NCBI RefSeq assembly: GCF_003672135.1
Contig: NC_039512.1
Span: 1,830,874-1,894,873, forward strand
DNA length: 64,000 nt
Reading direction: 5' to 3'
Source of the DNA: Ooceraea biroi
Lineage: Eukaryota > Arthropoda > Insecta > Hymenoptera > Formicidae
Below the pieces are notes generated by a model. It searched no databases. It had not been told where the DNA came from and saw nothing but the letters and a program-made list of their open reading frames with translations. This document shows, piece after piece, positions 34,932 through 49,010 of the stretch (positions within the stretch are counted from its first letter, which is position 1; every line of letters starts with the position of its first letter). A program made the translations under genes and the position numbers.

Positions 34932-35240
34932 GAAACCAATCTCGTTTGAAACCATTCTGCATGAATTACGAAATCGTTGAAAGTCAGCATTAATTTATTA
35001 TTACAAACGAGCAGTAGTTGATCGAAGTACTAATCAATATTAACGGAAGAGTCTAAAGGACATCCCTGTACCGATGAATGATTTATTTATTGAAACCAAT
35101 TCCATCAGAAGCTATCGTACATAGATGGCAATATCCTCGGAAGTTTTGTCGTCAATTTATTATAACAAGCGAGCGATAATCGATGGAAGTATTAATAAAT
35201 ATTGACGCAAGCCCGATAAACATGTATATACCGATGTTGC
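34932..35240 (+). repeat. Two diverged tandem copies, about 160 bp each
   Basis: Copy 1 (34932-35091) and copy 2 (35092-about 35240) both start GAAACCAAT. They share AATTTATTATWACAARCGAG, then GATSGAAGTAYTAATMAATATT and a final ACCGATG. They differ by many substitutions, so the duplication is old. Confidence 0.7.
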
Positions 35241-38200
35241 AATTTTTTTTACATAATTTACGTCGCGGTAATAATGATTACATTACATAATCCTGAAGTT
35301 AACGATTAGGTAATTCTAAGAGAGTACTGTTATTATTACGCTCATATACTTAATATATGCAAATTCCACATAATGCGGCGTGAAACGCGCTGTAATAGAC
35401 ACGCGCGATCCTTGAGGAGAAAATAGTTCGTCTTTAAATAGATTGAACACTAGATAGTCTTGTGCATCATAGATAATAATATTCGTGAATTATTCAATTG
35501 ATGTGTTACTTTGATATATTAAGTGCCACGTTTCCTGCCGCGTGTAACATTTTCAGTACACATCGAAACTTATTTTCAGACTAATTGTAAGTATTTTTCA
35601 TTAGATAAAGTGCAAGAAAATAATTACATGCTCTATGATGACGTTTATTAGTTTCACTATTTACTCTAAAAAAGAAATTTTCAGCTTACAAAAAGCGAAA
35701 AAATAGATAATTGTTACATATTTATCAAACTCTATAACGTGTATCGGTTTTGGTACAATGGCCAGAAAATGACAATTCAAGAATGGCTTGGGAGGGAACG
35801 TGTTAAAAGATATGTCAAGAAGTTATGTATTCAAAAAATATAAAGTGCACAAGCTTTATGTTTATGGAAAATCTCTTTTTTTGTAATAATTCCTTTTTCG
35901 AATATCTGTCAATAATATCAAAAAAGAAGGGAAAAAATATTTCAAGCTAAAAATATATTTCTACTAATAAACAAATCCAGGGAAAAAGTTTTATTCTCGA
36001 AATTACACGATTGCAGGATTACAATCTCATAAATCTCATAAATCATAAATCTCTTAGGTATCTCAAACTGACATGGATCGAATGACGCCACGGAGAAATC
36101 TCTTAATTGCGTAAATGCGTTGATTGACGTGCAGCGAGCAATTAATCGATCCGCGTTGGCGGTTCGTGAAAAAAAGCATTGTAATCAGTTTGGAATTAAT
36201 TTTACTGACGAGCGATCCATTTCTTTTTCTTTTTGCATTGTCCGCATAGTTTTGGGCGCGAATTTGGCACGAAAAGTTGTTTCGCAACGTATTCACGTGC
36301 ACATCTTTATTGCACGCCTGCAGCGGAAAATTCCGCTCGTGCTCGCGATGATTACGGCTATTCTTGTCCACTTGGATTTCTTGGTTTAGCATTCGTGATT
36401 CCAAGAGAAATGGATTCTAGATAGGAATCAGCGATTGCAGATAAGCGAGTTAATGTAAAAAGGAAATGCCTGGCATTTTCTCTTCCAATTTAGACGATGG
36501 ATATAGGTATGTAATAACTTTGGCGCACGAATTTTCTCGATTAGTGATGGTATCGTTTAAATGCCGACTCTTTTAATTTTCGATCTGGTTAATATGTAAG
36601 ATATGAGTGAGAACTCTATCTGGAAGGACTCAAATAATTTCCATATCTTTAATTCAACGACCAAATGTAGCAGCTGCTCGTGCGATTTCAGACAAATTTA
36701 TCGTTATATCAAATTTCAGAATCAGAAATCCTTAGAAATTAATTTTACTCACTCGGAGTTCTTGTTTTAAAATAACTGTGAAATTTGCTAAATCCTTGAA
36801 ATTTAAAATGCAATTTTATTCAATCGAAAGCATTTGTCAAGCTCATACTTCCAATGCGTCAACATTTCAGTGACAGTTTAATTACGCGCACCATAAATCG
36901 ATCTAACGGGTTATAATTTCGATTCCCAAGCGTTAAACGGATCGATGGATAGTGGACTGTGATAACGATGCTCTTATCGCCGATGCTACATAGCATAAAC
37001 TCGTTTACTGCCTTACGTTCTACGTTCAGGTCGAAGCCGGCATTGTACGAGCAACGATATGTAAATGCGGACCGCCGGGAACAATGCCGGAGAATCCCCG
37101 TGGATTAACCCTATCCAGAAGTAGCTATCTGTCTGGTGATCTCTCGCGCGGAATGAACGCCGCCTCGCCCAACCGTTGAATTTTCAATTGGCTTCGTCGT
37201 TAATCTCGATTAACCTCTTGGATCCTAGTAAGAAGTCTCGGAAACTCGGGAAAAATCTTGCTCGGATATATTAAAACCGTCACTGGATCCAGAACTGTAC
37301 TAGTATGACCCACTTTTACCAGATCAAATTTTAATGAGAGATCGATCCTTTATCTAATTTGCGATCGATCTTTTATACGCACATGTTTAATGAAAAAATA
37401 AATTAAATTACTATTACCTATATTTTTGTCTGCTTATCAGTTTTTATTCATCATTATATTATTAAATCATCAATCTAATTTACTGTCATTTATGGGCATA
37501 CCTGTAGCATCAAACAGTTGCCTATTCAGCATTACTTTATCTGTAAATTTCAATACCAGAGTATATATTTTTCTAAGTACTCTGCTTTCGTGTACAGTGC
37601 GATGGACATTAAGCCTATAAGAGTTTTCCTCTTCTTTTTTTTGTTTTTACTTTTCTAATCATCAATACTTTGCATAAAATGATCAAATAATGGACATTTT
37701 TATATATGATAAGAAAGAGAAAGAGAGAGATCATTTAATATATATTTTTGAAAAAATGTATTAACTGTCACTTGCTTTCTATAGACAATTTATTGTACTT
37801 CGCCTTTTATAAATGATATAATTAAATGATATAATAATGATATAATGATAGGATTAACTGCACCTACTTATAATATTCATACTTATCGATTTTTGTAAAG
37901 TAACACAATTTTCCATTTCTCTTCAGTTCTTTATGTTTCTCAGCTTATAATCAATCTATGTCGGAAACAGACGAACAGAAAGTTAACTTCAACACTCATT
38001 TGAGGTCGCAGCCGTTTGGTAGAGCAGGCAATAAAGTACCGCTCAATGGTACATCGATATTTCAACGAAGTAACAAACCTGGACGGAGAGTCGATCGAGT
38101 CAGCCGTAAACTGTCTTATCCTATTTCTGATTCTCATAGTCGGCTTCGTTTCACGGTTACACTACTTGCGATTGGGCGGCATAGGCATGACAATGGATGT

Positions 38201-40493
38201 TAAATGGCACGACAGTTAATCTCTAAAACGACGCGGACTTGTAACAATAGTGCCGTTGTGCAACATGTAAATAACCCCCGTTTCTAGTTTTAATCGCGAT
38301 ATGACGAGAAGAAGTGTAGAGATTTTTTTACTATGGATTATCTAGGAATGAAGATCAGGTTTTATTATAAAACTTACATCACTTAATTCCTCTTTTCAAT
38401 TAATCGTCTTTTAAAACCTGAAAACTAGTAATAACTATTTTTATCTACATCTGCAGTTTACTTTAAAATTACAATTTATGATTATATAATTTACATTACA
38501 CAATAAACAGATAAGATAGATGAAAAAGATAATAAAAGAAAAAACTGATTCGACGATTCGCGATGATGCATTGTTGGCCAAAAAGCTTCGCTCTTTCGAA
38601 TGCACATACAAACATATGCGTGTACACACCTACACATCTCACACATATTATCTTTTTCTCTCTTTATCTCCTTCCCTCTGCCAAGGTTTTCTAAATTCAG
38701 CATTTCTCGAACAGCATGCATACAGCTTATTGTTAGCAGGGCGTGCACGACTTTTCGCACATCTTCCAACGACAGCTGTGATTTTAAAGCTGCTCAAGAC
38801 ACTCGTGTTACGCAATGCGATGGAGAGGGTTATTACATTCCGCTGGAGAAGTTTTGACGCCTCGCAAGTACGATGTAACGCGACAGGCAAAGATCGGTTA
38901 TTGTCACTGACACAAGCATCGGCTTTTTGAAAAGTACGGAGACGCCATTCTCGTGCTCGCTAAGCTTCCTTGCAGCGCGAATACGACCAATAAAAATGAA
39001 TAGACGAGGGAAGACAAGTACAAAGCTGCGTAGAATGCGAGCAAATAGATGCGAGCATTGATGAATTAGAGCTGCGAATGATATTGCGTTTATCCGCATG
39101 CTACAGGAATTTATCAGTTATCAACCTTTCTTCATTGTGCGCGAATAAAGCGAAAAAATAATATAATAAAACAATAGAATAACAAAATGGTAATAAAATA
39201 GCGGGACATTTTGTAGTTTGTGCGTCAGTTACGTGAGCAAAAATGAACATTTATCCTTTGTAACTTTTTCTCTTTACTTCGTGAAAATGACGGCAGAAAT
39301 ATACGGTGAATATATTTCTATAAAGCGACGACGAGCGTTCCCGTTCTCTTTTACTCGCCCTTTACTACCGCGATGGCAATCCTTAACGAAGTCAGCAATT
39401 AACGATGCCATTTCGAGGCGTTCAATCGTTAAACGGATCGCGGCGCGTTTTGCGCGCGTCTCCGAAGCGAGAGATCTAACGAGCTTCGAATGTCCTCGTC
39501 ACGGCTCGATATTCCCGCCTTTACGTTCCATGTAATTTCTCAATGAAGATCAGCTTCAATCGAGCTTTAGAAAATCGTCATTATTTCTAAGCATCTGCTG
39601 CTAGTAAAATTTAATGTGAGTTTCAGAATTATAATAATATGTAGGATGCGCATTGCATTTCAATGATCTTTTTAAAATGGAACGTCGAAAATGAGGCCCT
39701 TAACGCGAAAACAGGTTTAAAGTTTTGCTCGTGACACCCGAGACCTCGGCCTCGTTATTCCGCAGCTTCACGAGCTTCACCATGGAGCTCGTTGAACGGG
39801 TGAAACGTTGGACGGGTGAAATAGCCCGGCGCGTACATGAAGAATGGAGGTAAGGGCATCCGGGTAATAGCACCATTTACGATATCTTATTTAATAAAAT
39901 ATAGCATGTCAAGAGGAAAATGCACAGTACCTTGCTAATCTCGTCAGATGAATGTAACAACACTATTTCTATTTTGGTAGAAAAATTACAAACAAAAATC
40001 GAAAAAAATGTTTGCGTGAAAAAGAAAACCTTATACAGACGTTAAATGAAAATGATCACTCTCGTGAAACGTGTATTGTTTCGCTCGTGGCTACCAATTC
40101 TGGATTGACGGCAGTCGGGAGTTAAAGTTGACGGATGTGCACGGCGATTCATCCGTCGCGGTCGGTTTAAAGTCCGTGACAACTGTCTCCATTGATAGAA
40201 AGAGACGTCACCGACAGAGACGACGGTGAGAATTTAATTGAGAATGTAGAGATTCATCGTACGTGTGTGTCGGGGATAAATGTCCGCAGATGCACGTACG
40301 GAATGAAATTGACAAAAAGAGAGAGAGAGAGAGAAGCGAAAGAATGTATCGAGGTAATTCATGCCTTCGCCGTGTACAAGGTCGAGGAAAATCGATAGAG
40401 CGCAGACAACTCGGTAACGATGCCGCGGAATGATAGCGACCGTGGCATGACCAGTGCGACATTCTTACTCATATCGCTTATCCTTGCGCGGCG
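35241..40493. other. Presumed intron, no gene recognised
   Basis: AT-rich with moderate-GC patches near 36060-36420, 36940-37250, 38550-39100 and 39340-39540. Frames of up to 136 codons occur, but three frames are open together in those patches, which argues for composition rather than coding. Short direct repeats (ATAAATCTC near 36030, ATGATATAAT near 37815) and GA runs (40318-40333) are present. Confidence 0.5.
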
Positions 40494-40497
40494 TTAA
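40494..40497. repeat. Left TTAA target site
   Basis: TTAA directly precedes the left arm (GAGGGGAGCCTGC) and is repeated after the right arm at 41215-41218. Confidence 0.75.
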
Positions 40498-40788
40498 GAG
40501 GGGAGCCTGCTTTAGAACGTTGAAAATAAGGTATAATTTTACGAATTTGTTTGGAGAAACTATACAGCGGATCGTTATAAAACTTTGATGCATTTATTAG
40601 TACATGTATAAAGATAAAAAAAATTATTTTTTTATTTGAATACATCGCCTGTAGAGGTCGTCCTGGAGGCATCTTAGTGCAGCCGGCATTGTAAATTGGT
40701 GAGCATTCTCCTGCCTCCAAATTTCATCCAAACTGAAAAATTGAAATATTTTCTTGTTATTTATGAATTCCCATCGTCGATGAACCTT
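40498..40788 (+). repeat. Left arm of the foldback element
   Basis: Runs from GAGGGGAGCCTGC to CGTCGATGAACC. It matches the reverse complement of 40919-41214 apart from substitutions and a few short indels. Confidence 0.85.
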
Positions 40789-40918
40789 TAATATTCATAA
40801 AAACATTAAGTTAAACAATTATTTTTGCATGAAAAAGTTCAAAAACTTTGCCTAAAAATCGTACTTTTGTGTTCTAAGCTCCACCATTTTGACACTTTTC
40901 AACTTTTTTCTTCTCTTT

Positions 40919-41214
40919 GGTTCATCGACGATGGGAATTCATAAATAACGAGAACATATTTCAATTTTTCAGTTTAGACGAAATTTGGAGGCAGGAGAAT
41001 GCTCACCAATTTGCAATGCCGGCGACGCGGCTGCACTAAGATTTCTCCAGGACGACCTCTACAAGCGATATATTCAAATCAAAAAATAATTTTTTTATCT
41101 TTAAACATGTACTAATAAATGCATCAAAGTTTTATAATGATCCGCTGTATAGTTTCTCCAAAAACAATTCGTAAAATATACCTTATTTTCAGCGTTCTAA
41201 AGCAGGCTCCCCCC
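40919..41214 (-). repeat. Right arm of the foldback element
   Basis: Runs from GGTTCATCGACG to GCAGGCTCCCCCC on the plus strand. It includes the TGCACTAAGAT and CCTCCAAATTTC blocks of the left arm in inverted order. Confidence 0.85.
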
Positions 41215-41218
41215 TTAA

Positions 41219-44200
41219 ACGGCCAATGATAAAAAGCGCCACCGTTAATACCCTCGCATATTGTAACATGGTAAAAGCATGCATGTACCCAACTGTTCGT
41301 GAAATATTTATTAACGAGCTACGCTTGTTATCGGCGCATTTTGCTAATTGCATCGATGAAAAAATGTAAATGCGTCATGCAAATGTGGATCCGCAAACAC
41401 GTTCTTTCCGAGTCATAAACCTTGAAAGTTATGCACAAGTGAAACGGTTCTGACATTCGAACAAACTGTCAGACGCGCATTACTTGATATCCTTTGCATG
41501 AATATAAATCGTAGAAGTTCCACACTCGAAATGTACGAAACTTTGAATTACATCGTAACAAGTTTTACAATATATATATACATATATATATATATTTAAT
41601 GGATTAAGAAATGTTCTTTCTCTCTCTTCTCGGGAAAGCTTCCGAGGAAAGTAATCGTTCCTCGCAATTTTATAATATTTAACATACTGAAATGCTTCAA
41701 TATTTATTTCCTCCCCCCACTAAAGCATCTACATTAATTTTAATTCATATACTATTACGTATACCGAATGTATACCGCAAAGAGGAAAACACTAGAAAGC
41801 AGTTATGTAAATATATAATTAACATCAACGCAGGAAAGCTCTTTAATCCACGATTGTTAATAACATTTCATAATTACTGTAGATCATAAATCGATTCGGA
41901 ATTTATTATAATTACTGTTATCACCATTAACGCTCTCACGAAGGATTATATTCCCGGGGTCGGAGACAAAGTGTGCACAGGGGAGCAAAAAATATATCGC
42001 TGTTTGCCGCGATTGGCGGTACATTCGTACCTGATTGGCCCAATTTGTCAATTTACTCCCTCGACGAGGGGCGCCCGGATCGGTCCCGGCGCCGACCCGA
42101 TTTTCGAAGAGGGCATGCTGCGCCGGATATTGCCGGGATAATGGAGCAGGGTGCGGAGAACGCGCAGGGGACGGCGAATTTTCACCGAAAGCACCCCCGC
42201 CGCCGACCTCTGACCGGTTTTTCCGACGTGCACGAAAAATATGATCGGCACTCAAGGATTTATGTGCGGCGATGTTGTACTTATACTCCGCTGACTTGGG
42301 TTGCTCTTTTCAAACTTTCGGATGAACAAAATATTCGAGACTACTCTTTTGATCAGGATCAGATTTTCCAATAGACGCTGCAAGCGCAGTTTTTAATACC
42401 AAAAAAGAAAAATGGGGGAAAAGGATACATAATTCTTTTACGATATTAAAGTGAAAGTAATTATATAAACTTAATTTGTGATAAAACTGTTGAAATGAGA
42501 AAGCTTTTCCTTAGCTTACTATTTCAGAATGAAAACACACACACACATATATACTACATATGTAGTCTTCGTATTTTAAGACTTTAAGTAGTTAGATAGT
42601 CGAGCTGATGGCGATATAATGGCGATGTAATGGAAGCAATTTTCGTCAGGTAAAGACGATGTGGTGTAACGCTCCGAATCAACGCCCGTTTATTTTATCG
42701 CTTTGATTATTCTTTCTCTTTTCGACACTTCCTGTGTTCCATTCCACTTCAGACTTCCTGTCGTCTATTCAATGCCGCGGTTATTTTCGTTGACTGTCCG
42801 ACGCTCATTAATGCATGCGATCGATTGCGAGACAACCTCGACATGGAATAATTCATTACTTTTACAATATTTAACATAATTCGTTAATTTCAACAAGACA
42901 ATATTTAAATGTACAATCCGCCAAACATTTAAAAGGCATTGTAAAAAAAAGTTAAAACATGTTTTTTTACCGCAGCAGATAGCACATAGTGAATATAAAG
43001 TAAATATAAACTTGAACGCTAGTTCAATATTTCTACTTTCTTCATCCACAGGTTAACTTATATCCTCCGACATCGTGGATATAACACTCCACATTGGAGA
43101 AATACTTATTCGTGATCCTAGAAAAATACCCAGGGGTCTAATCAGCACTCGAACTCTCACATTTCTCGCTGTAACATTCACTGTGCGACGGTAATGCGAT
43201 TTCCCAATGATAAGCTAAACACAGCGTGAAAATAACAAGTTCAGAGTGAGGGAGGGTTCGAACTTAGGCGAAAGGTCCAGGATTAATGTCTTTCTTTCTC
43301 ATCCACGTCTTATAAAATGATTATAACAAAACTAGTCGAAAAACGAGAAGAAAACAGATGGGACGGATAGAAAGAGTAAATCCTAAAGATAAGCCTTAAA
43401 GCGGATAAAGATTTATCAAGCATGCTGCTCTGTAAAAATACCGAACGCTAGATAAAAATCGAGATGAGAAATGAGAAACATGTGACAGACAGTGTACATT
43501 ATAAAAATCATAATCGTACTTTATATATGTATAAAATGTTGCAATATGTATAATGTCAATTAAATTTAAATAAGAAATATATATATATTTCTTACAATTA
43601 TATATGTTATATATGTTAATTATATATTAATTATATATGTTTGAAAAGAATGTCCAAAAGTTTTCGAATCTCTTTAAAGAAAGTGCGCGCTCACAGTGGG
43701 GGATTTCCTCATCTGATCTGGCACCGATTCCTAATTTTGGGGAAATTCTCCTCGACTGATCTCGCTTTTCTCCGTTTGCACGCTCCAATTCTCTTCGGTC
43801 CGTCCCACGCCATTGTTTTTCCCTCGTTCCGTAGGGGATCCGCTGCCCACTCTCGTCGCCACTATTCGATTGACCGTTTATCCCGTTCGACCGTTCCTGC
43901 GAACGTTGCGATCATAGATATTGATACAAAGCACCCGACGCGCACGTGGAGAAGCGAACAGAGTGAACACCCCTTGATCTTCAATCCTTGATCGCGTCAT
44001 CACTAGCCTTTTTTGACCCTTCGTGCTCCAGGTTCGAATTGATATTCGCATGCTTGCGCTGAGATTTTACTTTATAATGCTATGTAGAATGTGTGTTTAA
44101 CGTTATCTTTTGCCGAATTATCTCTACATGAGAAGTCGAGATGCAAATTTCTTTTCAGATATTAAATTCCACTTCTCTAATTTGATCTCGATTCATTTTA

Positions 44201-47200
44201 TTTAAAGAATTTGCGAGATGTAATGAAATATAATAGAAAAAATCAATATTATTTCAGATCAAATTTTTGAAAACTTAAATAAACAAAATTATATTTAATA
44301 ATGTATAATATGTGGTTTTATGTTTTGTTGCGTCTTTGTCGTAATAGAGAAGTTGTGAGATAGCGGTTTTCGTTCTTTTGTGATCATGAAGGCTGCGATG
44401 AAGTTATGAATTTTCCAAGCCAAGTTTATTCCATTAAGTATCAAAATATTAGCACTTCTCATATTCGCGAAAGGCGTAGTCATGCAACACTGTCGCTGCA
44501 ACAGCAACAACTTTCCAGATTGTTGGCATCTAACATTAAACGTAGATAAACAAGATGTAATCCGCACACAGCATCCCACTGTCTGATAGATAGTGTAGAT
44601 CTTGCGGATAAGTTCTACGACCCAGATACACGTCAACTTCTCCAGGGATCGGTCGAACTTAGGTGTTAAAACGTGAGGCCAATTGCGTCTTCCGCCAATC
44701 CCTTTTGTACCCGAGGTTAAACAATACAATGCACGAATTATTATCAAAGTCAGATCAACCGTATCTGACAGCTTTCAGCATAGATAAGTTTACTTTGCAG
44801 GAGACAGAGATTAAGTGCTTGCAATGCTTAATAGTTGCAAATTACGTCTTCGTAACTAATGAAGGTTCTCCATCAAGAGGGAACGCTGTACACGGACCTG
44901 AATAAATCATGATCATACAATGAAAACATTTATCCTTTTTAATATTATTTGATATAATATTTATAATTATTACGTAATTATTATCAAGTATTACTCAGAA
45001 ATATTATTATAATAGATATAAATAAATCATATAGAATTGTACTTAATTGAATAATAAAATTATTTATATATATATATATATATGTATGTATATAGATTAA
45101 TTATTAAATTAATTACATTTCTATATATTGGTAGAATATTAATGTACAGAGAAGAATATTAGCGAGAAAAACATTGCTTTATAAATTCATACGTTTACAA
45201 TATTTTCAAGAGGTATAATAATAGGAAAAAGTGCATTTTAATTTTCAGTAATACTGTCATTAATGACCCAGTCCAATTTGTTACATGAGGATCTACACTT
45301 TTTTCGATGACTCGATGAAGACCAAGTATTCGCAACGACACACGATCCGTCTGCTTGAAGCTGTCTGCCTCGCGTTGACATGACGCGAGTAAATGTGCTC
45401 GAAATAATTAACAGCGCGTAAAATTATCGCCGGCGTTTTATTTAGATCAGCGAGCTTCGATCGCGGGTACGATGATTAACGCGCGAAAATAAAAGCAGGA
45501 AGCGTATAGCTGGATATACTCTCGCGCTCAAGTCGGGAGTCGATAAACGAGAATCGACGAGTGATCGTTTCGCTTTACGCCGCAGGATAATACCCATTGG
45601 TCCACGGTTGTATTCGAAGAATGCACGCCGGCCAATATTTACTGCCCTGAACTGAGCTTTTTTTGACGACTATCGGTCATGATGATTAATCAGCTGCATG
45701 CCGTGTAGAAAATGTAGAATTTTTGCAGCAATATAAAAAATTGTATTTGCTTATTAATGCTAATTTTTAATTTGTTATATAATATATTAATAATTTATTA
45801 TTATCGTGTCACTATCAACACTACTGCTAATTACTCTTCTAGTTTTTATTATATTTTAATAATAATAGATTAAAAACGTTCACATACTATACGTACTTTA
45901 TTTCTAAATTAATGATATTTTATTAATATGTAATTAAGAATTTTTTCTTGTCAGAGTACTGTTGAAGTGCTTATTCTTAATTTATATTTTATACATGGAA
46001 TATTTAACGATACACAGAAATGCATTGTTTTCTGGAAACATGTAGTTGCAGCAGAAAAGCTGAGATTCCTAGCTGAGAGATCCCAAAGTTTTTCGTTTCC
46101 CTTTCTCGATCGTACTGTGATATCAGCGACGCGTTACATACATTTTTCAACAACCGTCCGCGTGTCTGGAGTCAGCTAAAACCGTTCACGGCCACAGGCG
46201 GGTATTATCGATGTCCATCAAAGCTGGCGGGCGTCATATAACATTAAACCGCGCTGGACGATTCTCACGCTTATTCCGTCAAATATTTAGTCCTGTCGTA
46301 AGAGAGAAGGCATATCCTGTCGAGTTTCGTGACATTCTTGGAACAGCGCGGGACCCACCGCATACATGTAAGATTAAACGGCACTGATTTACGAGCGCTC
46401 CTCGCGTTTCTATCAATTTAATATCAGCGAAAACGTTCTGTCTTTTTCCTCCCTTGGAAAACGAACCGAGAAAAGAGAAACGTCTGCACTTTGTATCTCT
46501 TTGTAATGAATTGTTCAGAGCAACTTCAGTCTTTATCGTAATTGAATTTCCCTTTAACTCCGCAACAGTACAGTGAATTAATTATAAATGTAATCAATAC
46601 AGAACGAGAGAATACATTCATTCTTGTGTAAATATTTATGTTCACTGCTTCCAATTTGTCATATAACAACGCAAAGTTAATAAAATGAGGAGCCGTTTTG
46701 ATAAAATTTTCATTTTAATCGATATGCGCTCGCGCGAAATGGAACGTGCGTACTTGCCGTATGCCCTTTTATTAAAAAAAAAATCCGATTAGATAAGCTA
46801 TTCCCAATCCAGGGAATTCTCCCGAGGGCACTCGGAATAGATATCGATTCTTCAGGTATCGATTCTCTCCCACACGATCGCTGTTATTTCCGCTGTCGAA
46901 GAGCAGAGATACGACGGGATTACATCTCTCAGCGATAGGCAATAACTTTAATCCCATTTGGACTCCTTTCACTTCATCTCGTGGTACGTGGCATATTACG
47001 TGACAGCAATTAAGTTTTCACTAGGTAATAAATTCGACTTCGCAACTGGAATGTTACGTTGCATGCCGAATCCAGATTTACTAAGCGAACTTTGCGCATA
47101 TAACATTTTCGAAATGCCGCACTAATCGAGAAAATGAAACAAGGATGCTCGTGTCAAAATGTCATGCTTCATTATTTTATATTATATTGAGTCAGTCAAA

Positions 47201-48530
47201 AAATTCGATTGGATTTTTAATTTTTCATATCAATTTACGTATAATGCAGGAAACAGTATTGATAATGTCTATATCATAAACAATTATGGTGATTGATTGA
47301 TAACAACTTGATTGATGAATAATTTCTCTCTATTATTGAATGCAATAAAGTAAAATTTAATGCAAAAATCGGACCGAACTTTTTAACTAATCCAATACAT
47401 ACGTAGCTGCGAGTATGCAAAGATCTCGTTAAGTGATAATTTTGGAGAGCCGAATAATTGAACATGTTTCGAGAATTGATGGGCTAATTAGACGAAATCA
47501 TCCGGGTCGTTTCCTCCTCTCTCTAAACGAGATTAACAATACACGAGTTATATCTCGTGCACACTCGTCCGAATATGATGCTATCACGGCCAATTTCGGA
47601 TGAGTAATGTTTCAGGTGATCCATTTTTAAATTATCATTTTGCCGCTTTAACTCTATGACCTTACCGTTTCATCTCTATTTTTCATTTCATTTCAACTTT
47701 GCAGTGAAATATTTTACAGTTATGTATCGCACTATCCTTTCTTACAGTGAACCTACTTATTTATCTTGTATCATTGTTTTATGATCTCAACGATCTTAAA
47801 AATACATCACAGAAATTAAGATAAATCTACCGAGCTCGCGCAAATATGAAGCATTTGCTTAACTTGTTTAACAACTCGCCATCAACATTAATCTAGCATT
47901 AAAATGATTAATAACACGTCGATGCAAAAGCTCGCCCTTTTGCAGGATCCTGAATCATTTTTTATTTTCTGATAGGTCAAAGGTTATCGTTGTGAATAGA
48001 ATCAGCAGCGGTGCACGCGAATTTTGGGAAACGCCTCGTTAATTAATAATTGAGAGGAAGGAGAAAGAGAGAGAACAGTAGAAGCGGGTTGTGCATTGAC
48101 ACGTGTTTAATCAGCACATGGAGTCGTGCGAGGGAATCTTTTATATCTATATCTGCCGGATGTATCGGCAGACAGTGATAGATTGCAATTTGCGGTACAC
48201 TAGGGACATGAAAATTTCACTTGTTTCTGAATTTAGCAAAACCTGAACGTTATAGTATTACCAATAAATGTAGATAAATATAAATAACATTGCATTGTGT
48301 GAAAACGATTTTTTAGAACATATAAATATCGTTTAAAGAGCGAAATAATCGCAGCAACAAAACAAAATAATTCCCGTTTTTGTATTAATATTTTACATGA
48401 AAACTCAATAAAATAGCATTTATTTCACGTTTTATTATTTATGCAGAATTGCTATGTAATAGCTTGGATTGCATCTTATCAAGATGTACATATATACATA
48501 TACATATACATTCGAGTGAGATTATGTTGT
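41219..48530. other. Presumed intron, no gene recognised
   Basis: AT-rich, with (TA)n tracts near 41571-41597, 43578-43590 and 45061-45083. A GC-rich island at about 41970-42300 is open on both strands but unrecognised. Patches near 43680-44000, 45400-45660 and 46080-46400 are CpG-containing. A 150-codon minus frame (44295-44747) is noted in findings. No element boundaries or conserved exons were recognised. Confidence 0.5.
45061..45083. repeat. (TA)n microsatellite
   Basis: A TA-dinucleotide run of about 22 nt followed by TGTATG variants. Confidence 0.85.
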
Positions 48531-48539
48531 TAGTACGCC

Positions 48540-49010
48540 ACATACACCTAATCCTAGAATCCGGTCGTGGATTCCGGGATTAAATCTATAACGGTTGTAT
48601 TAACACGCGCGCGACTTAATTCGCGAAGTGGAGAACAGGCGGCTGAAGTCTCTCTCGATGCCGCTTTTTATTCGTCGAAGAGCACCGGCGCGCCGAGTGC
48701 AGGCGATAAACCCCTTTCACAGATGTGCGGTAATCTCCTTGAAACGTGGCTCGCGTCGTTGTCGCGGGGACCACCCTGTACCCGGGGAATGTACCGGGTG
48801 CACCGCATGGTAATAAAGTATATATACATGCGGATTGGAGACGCAGACTCCGCTGTATCGATTTGCCGTTCGGAACAGAGACGGGAACAGCGGCTGAGCT
48901 CGCCACCGACGAAGACATACGACGAATCGAACTATTTGCTCTCTCGAATGAGTAAATCCTTCGAGTACGAGTTATTTGACAGCGATTTATCCAAGAGATA
49001 GCTTAACCAC
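48540..49010. promoter_or_regulatory. GC-rich island, open in several frames, function unknown
   Basis: About 470 bp of GC-rich sequence between AT-rich flanks. Plus frames of 144, 61 and 69 codons and a minus frame of 100 overlap here, and none resembles a known protein. A KpnI/SmaI-like GTACCCGGGG and CCACCCTGTACCCGG are local features only. It may be a regulatory island. Confidence 0.2.

Larger units (their letters stand above)
40498..41214. mobile_element. Foldback MITE with TTAA target duplication (piggyBac type)
   Basis: Two arms of about 291 and 296 bp (40498-40788 and 40919-41214) are inverted copies of each other with scattered differences, separated by a 130-bp AT-rich spacer. Ends read G(A/G)GGGGAGCCTGC and are flanked on both sides by TTAA, the hallmark of piggyBac-superfamily insertion. 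No coding sequence is present, so this is a non-autonomous element. The near-complete self-complementarity would let a transcript fold into a long hairpin. Confidence 0.85.

Noticed and set aside
38520..38930. 136-codon plus frame
   Set aside because: All three plus frames and one minus frame are long here; no similarity and no initiation or splice context.
41973..42374. 133-codon plus frame in a GC island
   Set aside because: Overlaps 123- and 67-codon minus frames and a 69-codon plus frame. No domain recognised, so treated as a non-coding island.
43245..43270. GGTTCGAAC word considered as a tRNA B-box
   Set aside because: It is not followed by CC, the T-stem does not pair, and no A-box lies at the right distance.
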